A stretch of DNA of 64,000 nucleotides from Cryptosporangium arvum DSM 44712 (lineage in GTDB: Bacteria; Actinomycetota; Actinomycetes; Mycobacteriales; Cryptosporangiaceae): assembly GCF_000585375.1 (NCBI RefSeq), contig NZ_KK073874.1:4278001-4342000 (forward strand), given 5' to 3'. Shown here piece after piece: positions 44,694-51,909 of this stretch; position 1 is the stretch's first letter; each line of letters begins with the position of its first letter. The translations under genes and the position numbers were made by a program. The notes below the pieces were generated by a model that saw nothing but the letters and a program-made list of their open reading frames with translations, was not told the DNA's origin and ran no database searches.

Positions 44694-44723
44694 ACACTGG
44701 CAGGGGAATTGCGGAAATGTCAA
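44694..44723 (-). promoter_or_regulatory. Promoter of the Cys-rich peptide operon
   Basis: Minus strand: perfect -35 TTGACA (44723-44718), 18-bp spacer and a weak -10 CAGTGT (44699-44694), leaving a leader of about 40 nt before peptide A. The -35 overlaps a possible upstream ATG (44717) of the divergent MauE-like gene, which argues for the later start of that gene. Confidence 0.5.
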
Positions 44724-44767
44724 CGAAATCTTCCGTACACACCGTCCACAAAGGCGTACTGTCCGTC

Positions 44768-45412
44768 ATGCGGCCGTCGCCGGGTACGGGGCCCGGCGTC
44801 GCACCGTTGCGCCGTGCCTCCGCCCCGGGATGGGACCGGCTGATGCGCGTCGCGGTGGTGGGCCTGATGGCCGCGCTGGTGGTGGTTTTCGGAGTCTCCG
44901 CGTTCGGCAAGGCGCGGAGCCGGGCGGCGCTGCGCGGCTTCACCGCGTCGCTGCGGGGCTGGCGGGTCGTGCCGGGGCCGCTCGTCGCCCCGGTGGCGGT
45001 GGTGGTCGTCGGGCTCGAGGTCACGATCGTGGCCGGTGCCCTGGTCTCGCTCGTCGTGCCGGGCGCGGCCGGGCGTGTGTGCGCGGCCGTCACCTCGGGG
45101 CTGGCCGCGGTCCTGCTCGCGGCACTGAGCGTGGGCATCGCGCTGGCTCTGCGCCGCGGCCCCGGCGCGACCTGCGCGTGTTTCGGCGCGACCGAACGCC
45201 CGTTGACCCCGGGTCATCTCGTCCGCGACGTGGTGCTGGCCACCGCCTGCGCCGCCGGGGTCGCGCTGGCGCTCGCGGCCGGGGACGCCCCGGCCGAACC
45301 GGCGGGCGTGGCGGTCGCCGTCTTCGCCGGCGCGGTGGCCGGTCTGCTGGTGGCCCGCCTCGACGACCTGATCGACCTGTTCAGCCCCCGACCGGCCGGA
45401 CGGGGGCGGTGA
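44768..45412 (+). CDS. MauE/DoxX-like redox-associated membrane protein
   Basis: About 214 residues from ATG 44768 (an ATG at 44717 would add 17). Four to six hydrophobic segments, with VVFGVSAFGKARSRAALRGF at the start (the FxxxKxxx element of MauE/DoxX) and the conserved CACFG motif (ATCACFGATE) that provides the redox Cys pair. MauE works with MauD in maturation of disulfide-rich methylamine dehydrogenase; the pairing here, on divergent transcripts, suggests the same electron path serves peptides A and B. No methylamine dehydrogenase large subunit is nearby. Confidence 0.87.
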   Translation: MRPSPGTGPGVAPLRRASAPGWDRLMRVAVVGLMAALVVVFGVSAFGKARSRAALRGFTASLRGWRVVPGPLVAPVAVVVVGLEVTIVAGALVSLVVPGAAGRVCAAVTSGLAAVLLAALSVGIALALRRGPGATCACFGATERPLTPGHLVRDVVLATACAAGVALALAAGDAPAEPAGVAVAVFAGAVAGLLVARLDDLIDLFSPRPAGRGR

Positions 45413-45472
45413 GCACGGCGCGGCCCCGGCGCGGGGTGACCGCGGGCCGCGTGCGCGTGGGACGGTGAACCC

Positions 45473-46585
45473 ATGCTGAGCACGCGTGCGCTCAACCGCG
45501 CGACCCTGGCCCGTCAGCTGCTCCTCGAGCGGGCCGACGTTCCCGTCCTTGACGCCGTCGCGCACCTCGGAGGGCTGCAGGCGCAGGAGCCGCAGGAACC
45601 GTTCATCGGGCTCTGGTCGCGGCTGCGTGGCTTCGACCCGGCGGCGCTGTCCGGGCTGCTCGTCGACCGGCGGGTGGTGCGCACCCACCTGATGCGGCGC
45701 ACCGTGCACCTGCTGCCCACCGACGACGTCCTGGCCTGGCGCTCCCGGTTCGACCCGATGCTCCGCCAGCGGCTGCTCGGGGTCTACCGCCGCGACCTGG
45801 ACGGGATCGATCTCGACGCGCTCGCCGCCGAAGGCGCGCGGCTCCTGGCCGACGGGCAGCCGCGCACGACGGCCGAGGTCGGCCGCCTGCTGTCCGAGCG
45901 CCGCCCCGGCCCGGCCCCGGGCGCGGCTCCGAGCCCGGCCCCGGCCCCCCGGATCCTGGGAGAGACCGTCGTCACCGTGCTGGTCCCGACCGTGCAGCTA
46001 CCGCCACGCGGGCTGTGGGGCGCCACCGGCGGCGTCCGTGTCGTTCCGCTGGAAACCTGGGTGGGCCGGGCCGTCGCCCCGGACACCGAGGCGGTCGGGG
46101 AGGCGCTGATCCGGCGCTACCTGGCCGCGTTCGGCCCGGCCGCCACGGCCGACCTCCGCGCCTGGTGCGGCCTCGCCGGCCTGCCCCGCGCGGTCGCGGC
46201 GGTGCGGGACGCGCTGGTCTCCTTCCGCGACGAGCGCCGCCGCGAACTGCTCGACCTGCCCGACGCCCCGCGGCCGGACCCGGACACCCCGGCGCCGGTG
46301 CGGTTCCTGCCCGCGTTCGACAACGCGATCCTCGGCTACGACGACCGCACCCGGATCGTCGACGACGCCCACCGCGGCCTGTCGGTGGCCGGGGAGCGCG
46401 CGGTGCTCGTCGACGGGCGGGTCGCCGCACTGTGGACGGCTCGGGACGCGACCGTGGAGGTCACCCCGCTGCGCCGGTTCTCCCGCGCCGAACGGACCGC
46501 GGTCGCCGAGGAAGGACGGCGGCTGGCCACGTTCCTCTCCGGTGGGAAGAGCTCCCGGGTGCGGGTGAACGCCTCACCCCGCTGA
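45473..46585 (+). CDS. Winged-helix DNA-binding domain protein (AlkZ/YcaQ-like, HTH_42)
   Basis: A 370-residue member of the winged-helix HTH_42 family (DUF1006/AlkX-YcaQ relatives). Typical elements: ALNRATLARQLLLERADVPV, LGGLQAQEPQEPFIGLWSRL, RRTVHLLPTDDVLAW, DLRAWCGLAGLPRAV, and FLPAFDNAILGYDDRTRIVD. Some relatives are DNA glycosylases for crosslinks or alkylated bases (the catalytic QxQ-type motif appears here as LQAQEP); this subgroup is common in actinomycetes and mostly uncharacterised. An Ala/Pro-rich insertion (about 143-160) looks like a linker. Its 3' end overlaps the convergent dehydrogenase by 12 nt. Confidence 0.83.
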   Translation: MLSTRALNRATLARQLLLERADVPVLDAVAHLGGLQAQEPQEPFIGLWSRLRGFDPAALSGLLVDRRVVRTHLMRRTVHLLPTDDVLAWRSRFDPMLRQRLLGVYRRDLDGIDLDALAAEGARLLADGQPRTTAEVGRLLSERRPGPAPGAAPSPAPAPRILGETVVTVLVPTVQLPPRGLWGATGGVRVVPLETWVGRAVAPDTEAVGEALIRRYLAAFGPAATADLRAWCGLAGLPRAVAAVRDALVSFRDERRRELLDLPDAPRPDPDTPAPVRFLPAFDNAILGYDDRTRIVDDAHRGLSVAGERAVLVDGRVAALWTARDATVEVTPLRRFSRAERTAVAEEGRRLATFLSGGKSSRVRVNASPR

Positions 46586-49390
46586 GCGGGGCGGCGCGAG
46601 CAACTGGGCCAGGTGCACCGACGGGCGGTCGCGCAGGTCGGCGACCTGGGTGCGGCAGGAGAAGCCGTCCGCGAGGACCACGGCGTCCGGGTCGGCGTCC
46701 AGGGCCGGCAGCAGCTGCTGCCCGGCCACCGCGACCGACACGTCGTAGTGGCCGAGCTCCACGCCGAAGTTGCCGGCCAGGCCGCAGCAGCCGGACAGGG
46801 TCCGGACCGTCGCGCCGGTACGGGCCAGCAGCCGCGCGTCGGCCTGCCAGCCCAGCACCGCGTGGTGGTGGCAGTGCGGCTGCGCGACGACCGTCGTGCC
46901 GGTCAGGTCCGGCGGGGTCCACCCGGGCGTCCGGTCGAGCAGTTCGGCCAGCGTCACGGTCGCCCCGGCCACCGCCTCGGCGTCCGCGGAGCCGAGCAGC
47001 TCCAGCGCGTCGGAGCGCAGGACCGCGGTGCACGACGGCTCGACGCCGACGATCGGGATCCCGTCGCGCGCGGCCGCGGCGAACCGGCTGACCGTGCGGC
47101 CGAGTATCCGCTTGGCCGCGTCGAGCTGGCCGGTGGTGATCCAGGTCAGGCCGCAGCACGTCCCCGGGTCGGGCAGCGTCGGCTCGTACCCGGCGTCGCG
47201 CAGGACGTCGACGACGGCGCGCGCGGCCTCGGGTGAGAACGCGTCGGAGAACGAGTCGACGAACAGCAGCACGGGGGTGCGGGTGCCGGCGACCGGGCGC
47301 TGCCGGCTCCACCAGCGGCGGAACGACGTCGACGCGAACTCCGGCACCGAGCGGCGCGCGTCGACCCCGGCCAGCGCCAGCGAGAGCCGCTTGAGGCCCG
47401 GCAGCCGGGTCGCCGCGTTGGCCACCCGGGCGGTGAGCGCCGACCGGCCGGCCAGGCGGGCCCAGCGCGGCAGCCACCCCAGCGTGTAGTGCGACCGCGG
47501 CCGCACCCGCCCCCGGTAGCTCTGGTGCAGCGCCTCGGACTTGTAGGTGGCCATGTCGATGCCGGTCGGGCAGTCCGAGGCGCAGCCCTTGCAGGACAGA
47601 CACAGATCCAGCGCGTCGTGGACGCCGGGCGCGCGCCAGTCGAGCTCGCCGCGCACCACGTCCTGCAGGACCCTGGCCCGGCCGCGAGTCGAGTCCTTCT
47701 CCTCGCGGGTGGCCAGATAGGACGGGCACATCACGCCGCCCGAGGCGGAGTTGTCGGCCCGGCACTTGCCGACCCCGGTGCAGCGGTGCACGGCCTCGGC
47801 CAGGTCACCGCGGTCGTGCTGGTAGAGAAAGGCCAGCTCCCTGCGGTAGCTGACGCCGGCCGGCCGCACGTCGGCGTCGAACGGATCGGGGTCGACGAGC
47901 ACCCCGGGGTTGAGCAGATCGCCCGGGTCGAACGCGTGCTTGACCGCGCCGAACAGCGCGATCGCGTCGGGGGAGTACATCAGCGACAGCAGCTCGCCGC
48001 GGGCCCGGCCGTCGCCGTGTTCGCCGGAGATCGAACCGCCGAACTCGGCGACCAGCCCGGCCGCCGCGGTGAGGAACGCACGCAGCACGTGGGTGCCGTC
48101 GGCCCGGTCGAGCGGGAAGTCGAGCCGGACGTGCATGCAGCCGTCGCCGAAGTGCCCGTACGGCGCCGCGGTCATGCCGTACTCGGCGACCAGCCCGTCG
48201 AACCTCGCGAGGTACGCGCCGAGCCGCTCCGGGGGCACCGCGGCGTCCTCCAGGCCGGGCCAGGCCGGGCGACCCGACGGGGCCCGGCCGGCCAGACCGG
48301 CGCCGTCCTCGCGGATGCGCCACAGCCGGGCCTGCGCGGCCGGCTCCTCGACCAGCAGGGACTCCACCCCCAGGTCGGCCGCGGCCAGGCGGCGGGACCG
48401 GTCGAGGACGTCGGCCCTGTCGTCGCCGGCGATCTCCACGAACAGCCAGGCGCCGCCGCGCGGCAGGGGCGGCACCGCGGCGTCCCCACGCCGGTTGCGC
48501 AGCACGTCGACGAGCCGCTCGTCCATGCCCTCGCACGCGGTGGGGGAGAACGTGACGACCGTGGGCGCGGCCTCCCCGGCGGCGACGATGTCGCGGAAGC
48601 CGATCGCGACCAGGATCCGGTGGGCCGGGTCGGTCACCAGCCGGACCGTCGCCTCGGTGAGGACGCCGAGCGTGCCCTCCGAGCCGATCAGCGCCTGGCC
48701 GACGTCGAACCGCTCGGGCAGGAGGTGCTGCACGGCGTAGCCGCTGAGCTGGCGGCCGAACCGGTCGAACTCGGTCCGCGCGCTGGCCAGGTGGCGCCCG
48801 GTGGCGGCGCGGAGGTCGGTGAGCAGCTGCGCGGGGCCGTCGACGGTGGGCGCGCCGGCGGCGTCGTACCCGGTGCGCAGTGTCTGGCCGTTCGCCAGCA
48901 GATGGGTCATCGCGAGCACGTTGTCGGAGGTGCGCCCGTAGCCCAGCGCCCGGTTGCCGCACGCGTTGTTCCCGATCATGCCGCCGATCGTGCAGCGCGG
49001 ATGGCTGGACGGGTCGGGGCCGAACCGCACGCCCAGCGGCAGCGCCGCCTTCTGCAGGACCGCGTGCACGGTGCCCGGCTCGACGACGGCGCGCCGCGAC
49101 CCGGCGTCGATGTCGAGGACGCGGCCCAGGTGGCGGCTGAAATCGACGACGATGCCCCGCCCGATCGCGTTGCCGGCGATCGACGTGCCGCCGCCCCGGC
49201 TGGTCAGCGGCACCCCGAGCGCGCGCGCGACCTCGAGCGTCGCCGCCACCTCGTCGACGTGGCGGGGGCGGACGACGGCGAGCGGCGGGATCCGGTACAG
49301 CGAGGCGTCGGTGGAGTACATCGCCTTGGTCGCCGCGTCGTCGCGGAACTCCAGCCCGGCACGCGTCAGCGCCCCGGCCACGTCAGTCAT
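46574..49390 (-). CDS. FAD-linked and Fe-S-binding dehydrogenase fusion (D-lactate/2-hydroxyacid type)
   Basis: 938 residues. Domains in order: FAD-binding type 4 (LTSRGGGTSIAGNAIGRGIV; IGGMIGNNACGNRALGYGR), FAD-oxidase C-terminal (APYGHFGDGCMHVRLDFPLD; SGEHGDGRARGELLS), a ferredoxin-like region with CTGVGKCRA and CLSCKGCASDCP (4Fe-4S ligands), then CCG-type domains (DPGTCCGLTW; LSGCCGLAGNFG). This is the GlcD-GlcF fusion seen in YdiJ/Dld-like enzymes that oxidise D-lactate or D-2-hydroxyglutarate to the respiratory chain. ATG 49390 leaves the palindrome at 49405-49416 outside the coding region; ATG 49411 lies within it. Divergent GntR gene upstream. Confidence 0.9.
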   Translation of the reverse strand: MTDVAGALTRAGLEFRDDAATKAMYSTDASLYRIPPLAVVRPRHVDEVAATLEVARALGVPLTSRGGGTSIAGNAIGRGIVVDFSRHLGRVLDIDAGSRRAVVEPGTVHAVLQKAALPLGVRFGPDPSSHPRCTIGGMIGNNACGNRALGYGRTSDNVLAMTHLLANGQTLRTGYDAAGAPTVDGPAQLLTDLRAATGRHLASARTEFDRFGRQLSGYAVQHLLPERFDVGQALIGSEGTLGVLTEATVRLVTDPAHRILVAIGFRDIVAAGEAAPTVVTFSPTACEGMDERLVDVLRNRRGDAAVPPLPRGGAWLFVEIAGDDRADVLDRSRRLAAADLGVESLLVEEPAAQARLWRIREDGAGLAGRAPSGRPAWPGLEDAAVPPERLGAYLARFDGLVAEYGMTAAPYGHFGDGCMHVRLDFPLDRADGTHVLRAFLTAAAGLVAEFGGSISGEHGDGRARGELLSLMYSPDAIALFGAVKHAFDPGDLLNPGVLVDPDPFDADVRPAGVSYRRELAFLYQHDRGDLAEAVHRCTGVGKCRADNSASGGVMCPSYLATREEKDSTRGRARVLQDVVRGELDWRAPGVHDALDLCLSCKGCASDCPTGIDMATYKSEALHQSYRGRVRPRSHYTLGWLPRWARLAGRSALTARVANAATRLPGLKRLSLALAGVDARRSVPEFASTSFRRWWSRQRPVAGTRTPVLLFVDSFSDAFSPEAARAVVDVLRDAGYEPTLPDPGTCCGLTWITTGQLDAAKRILGRTVSRFAAAARDGIPIVGVEPSCTAVLRSDALELLGSADAEAVAGATVTLAELLDRTPGWTPPDLTGTTVVAQPHCHHHAVLGWQADARLLARTGATVRTLSGCCGLAGNFGVELGHYDVSVAVAGQQLLPALDADPDAVVLADGFSCRTQVADLRDRPSVHLAQLLAPPRSAG

Positions 49391-49404
49391 CTGGGCAGTC
49401 ACAT

Positions 49405-49416
49405 GTAGCATGCTAC
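49405..49416. promoter_or_regulatory. GntR-type operator between dehydrogenase and gntR
   Basis: GTAGCATGCTAC, a perfect 12-bp palindrome in the 28-nt gap between the divergent start codons 49390 and 49419. Regulator binding here would block both genes, and the gntR transcript probably has almost no leader. Confidence 0.65.
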
Positions 49417-49418
49417 TC

Positions 49419-50102
49419 ATGCTCGAGCGCGCGCCGCTGTTGGCCGACAGTGTGGTCACCGAGGTGCGCGACCGCATCCGCACCCACCGCCTGGTGCCGG
49501 GGCACACGTACTCGGTCTACCAGCTCGCCGACGAGCTCGGCGTGTCACGCAGCCCGGTGCGTGAGGGCCTGGTGAAGCTGGCCGAGGCCGGCGTCGTCCG
49601 GTTCCGGCGCAACCGCGGGTTCCAGGTGCTGCTGCCGGAGCCCCGCGACATCGCGGAGATCTTCGCGGTCCGGGTGGCGCTCGAGGTGCCGGCGGCGCGG
49701 CGCGCGGCCACCCGTGGGAGCGACGACGCGCTGACCGCGATCGCGGAGTGCATGAGCGAGCTGGAACGCACCACCGACCCGGCCCCGTTCTGGGAGCGGG
49801 ACCGGGCGCTGCACCGGCTGATCCTGCTCGCGTCCGGCAACCGGCGCGCCGCCGCCACCGTCGACGAACTGCGCGCGATCACCAGCCTCCTCGACGCCCC
49901 GACCGACCGCACCCGCGCCGCGGTCTGCGCCGAGCACCGCCCGATCGTCGACGCGCTCGTCGCCCGCGACGCCGGCGCCGCCGCCGCGGCGATGCGCGCC
50001 CACCTGAGCTCCACCGCTCTCCTGCTGATGGCCAGGGCCGCCCCCGGCGACCCGGCGATCACGACCGTGTGGGCCGACCTCAGCGCCGAAGACGGTCGTT
50101 GA
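49419..50102 (+). CDS. GntR-family regulator (FCD type)
   Basis: 227 residues: winged HTH (YSVYQLADELGVSRSPVREG, LVKLAEAGVVRFRRNRGFQV) followed by a helical FCD ligand domain (DIAEIFAVRVALEVPAARRA; FWERDRALHRLILLASGNRR; HRPIVDALVARDA with metal-ligand His). FCD regulators usually sense small organic acids, which fits control of the divergent hydroxyacid dehydrogenase through the 12-bp palindrome. The 3' end overlaps the convergent lipoprotein gene by 23 nt. Confidence 0.92.
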   Translation: MLERAPLLADSVVTEVRDRIRTHRLVPGHTYSVYQLADELGVSRSPVREGLVKLAEAGVVRFRRNRGFQVLLPEPRDIAEIFAVRVALEVPAARRAATRGSDDALTAIAECMSELERTTDPAPFWERDRALHRLILLASGNRRAAATVDELRAITSLLDAPTDRTRAAVCAEHRPIVDALVARDAGAAAAAMRAHLSSTALLLMARAAPGDPAITTVWADLSAEDGR

Positions 50103-50793
50103 CGATCGACTCGAACACCGGGCGGAACGGTGTCGCCTGGTCGTCGGCCCGGTCGTGGAGCACGGACAGCTGCACCATGGTGTGGCCGATGACGACCCAG
50201 GTGATCGTCAGGTAGCCGTCTCCGGTGACCGTGTACCGCACGGCGAACTGCTTCTCGCCGACCGGCGGCGGGGTCAGCCGGTCCAGCGTCACCGGATACC
50301 CCTTGCCGACGCCGTCGTACGCGACGAACGACCGGCACCGGTCGACGAGAGCGGCGGTCTGGTCCAGGTCGAGCCGGTCGGCGACGTTCGGCCAGGAGGC
50401 GATGAAGAACTTGGCGTCGAGGGCCTGGGGATCCTTGGTGCGGTACGTGACGGTTTCCAGGACGTCCGGCACGCCGGCCTGGACGAGCGGGCCGCGGTGC
50501 CCCACCTGGCCGCACTCCTCCGGCTTGGTGGGAGCGACGGGATCCTCCCGGCTGGGAGGCGACTCCCAGTTCCTCCCGGGCAGCGACGATTCGTCGGGAA
50601 GCGCGGCCCTGGCCTCCTCGGCGGTCAGGTGCCGCCCGGGCTCGACGGTGGGAGCCACCGGCGGAGCCGACCCGGTCGAGGACGCGGACGGCTCGGCGCC
50701 GGCGACCACCCGCGTCACCACCGGTAACTGACCGTCGCACCCGGCCAGGACGAAGCTCAGGGCGACCAGCAGGGCGATCCCGGTCCGGCGCAT
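50080..50793 (-). CDS. Lipoprotein of unknown function
   Basis: 237 residues with a clear lipoprotein signal (GIALLVALSFVLAGC, lipobox LAGC) and a Ser/Pro/Thr-rich spacer, then a globular part with one Cys pair candidate (EECGQVG and DRCRSFVAYD). The C-terminal beta-rich half (FAVRYTVTGDGYLTITWVVI) resembles the sensor-like lipoprotein domains of actinomycetes with no known function. Monocistronic, 30 nt before the end of a glycosyltransferase gene on the same strand. Confidence 0.8.
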   Translation of the reverse strand: MRRTGIALLVALSFVLAGCDGQLPVVTRVVAGAEPSASSTGSAPPVAPTVEPGRHLTAEEARAALPDESSLPGRNWESPPSREDPVAPTKPEECGQVGHRGPLVQAGVPDVLETVTYRTKDPQALDAKFFIASWPNVADRLDLDQTAALVDRCRSFVAYDGVGKGYPVTLDRLTPPPVGEKQFAVRYTVTGDGYLTITWVVIGHTMVQLSVLHDRADDQATPFRPVFESIVNDRLRR

Positions 50794-50823
50794 GCCCCGA
50801 GCCTCCCACGGGCGACACCCCGG

Positions 50824-51765
50824 TCAGGCGGCGGGCACCGACTCCTCGGCGGCACGCCCGGCGCTCTTCTCCGCGGCGAGCAGCGCGTCGATCTGCCCGT
50901 GCCAGCCGCTGCCGGGCACCGCGAGCACCGGCACCGGCCGGGCGGCGGCCCGGCGGCGCACCGTGCGGCGGTGGAACTCGCTGAGGATCGTGCGCAGCAC
51001 CCGGGCGCCGTCCCGGAACGTGTTGAGGTTGCTGGTGCCGTGGATGCGCAGGTGCTCGATGCTGGAGACCTCCTTGACCCGGACGCCGCTGTCGGCCACC
51101 CGGATGTTGATGAGCGTCTCGATCTCGAAGCCGTCGCCCCACCGCTTCCTGCCGTCGGCCCGGGCCGGCAGGTCGGTGGAGGGCAGGTCCATCACCGGCA
51201 CCATCCGCCGCCAGAAGGCGTTGTAGCCGTAGCAGAGGTCGGTGAACCGGGTCTTGAACAGCGTGTTGACGACCAGGTTCAGCCCTTCGTTGCCCACCCG
51301 GCGCAGCGGCGTGATGTCCTTGCTGTGGCCGCCCGGACCGAACCGCGAACCCTTGGCGAAGTCGGCCCCGGTGATCAGCGTCTCGACGAACCGGGTGATC
51401 TCCGCCGGATCGGTCGACCCGTCGGCGTCGATCATCACGATCGCGTCGCCGGTGCAGGCGGCGAACCCGCTCGCCAGCGCGTTGCCCTTGCCCGTGCGGG
51501 TCTGCCGGACGACGACCACGTCGGGCCGCAGCCCGCGGGCGACCTCGACGGTGTCGTCGGTCGAACCACCGTCGACCAGGACGACCTCGTGCAGGCCGGC
51601 CGGCAGCGCCGCGAACACGTGCGGCAGGTTCAAGGCCTCGTTCAGCGTCGGAATGACGACACTGACGAGGGGCGCGCGCCGCGGCGCGCCCCGCGGGGTG
51701 CTGCGGCGGTCGCGGGGACCGGCGGTCTGCGGTGCGACGCGGCGCTCGGAGCGGTCTACCGGCAT
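50824..51765 (-). CDS. GT2-family glycosyltransferase (DPM1/polyprenyl-phosphate sugar type)
   Basis: 313 residues. A 35-residue basic Arg/Pro-rich extension precedes the GT-A domain: VSVVIPTLNEALNLPHVFAA, VLVDGGSTDDTVEVARGL, and the metal-binding DADGSTDPAE (DxD). KGSRFGPGGHSKDITPLRRV is typical of bacterial DPM-like GT2 enzymes that load a sugar onto a lipid carrier or cell-wall polymer. No C-terminal membrane anchor is seen. Acceptor unknown. Divergent from the LodA-VWA gene. Confidence 0.88.
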   Translation of the reverse strand: MPVDRSERRVAPQTAGPRDRRSTPRGAPRRAPLVSVVIPTLNEALNLPHVFAALPAGLHEVVLVDGGSTDDTVEVARGLRPDVVVVRQTRTGKGNALASGFAACTGDAIVMIDADGSTDPAEITRFVETLITGADFAKGSRFGPGGHSKDITPLRRVGNEGLNLVVNTLFKTRFTDLCYGYNAFWRRMVPVMDLPSTDLPARADGRKRWGDGFEIETLINIRVADSGVRVKEVSSIEHLRIHGTSNLNTFRDGARVLRTILSEFHRRTVRRRAAARPVPVLAVPGSGWHGQIDALLAAEKSAGRAAEESVPAA

Positions 51766-51840
51766 CGGGGGTGCCTTTCGTCGAGAGGACTCGAACGATG
51801 CTGTCGGCCGCCGCGCGCCCGATCTGAGAACTGCCGCTGC

Positions 51841-51854
51841 GTTAGCTCGCTAAC
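51841..51854. promoter_or_regulatory. Inverted repeat upstream of the LodA-VWA gene
   Basis: GTTAGC-TC-GCTAAC: 6-bp arms with a 2-bp centre, in the 144-nt gap between divergent glycosyltransferase and LodA-VWA genes. It is a candidate operator; no regulator is encoded adjacent. Confidence 0.5.
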
Positions 51855-51909
51855 ACCAGCCGTTGCGCTCCGTCGCTAGAGTCGCCCTCGTTTCGACACT
51901 TTCCGACCT

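Noticed and set aside
47489-49408. 639-codon plus-strand frame opposite the FAD/Fe-S dehydrogenase
   Set aside because: Shadow of a gene with complete FAD and Fe-S motifs; no ribosome site and no recognisable domain.
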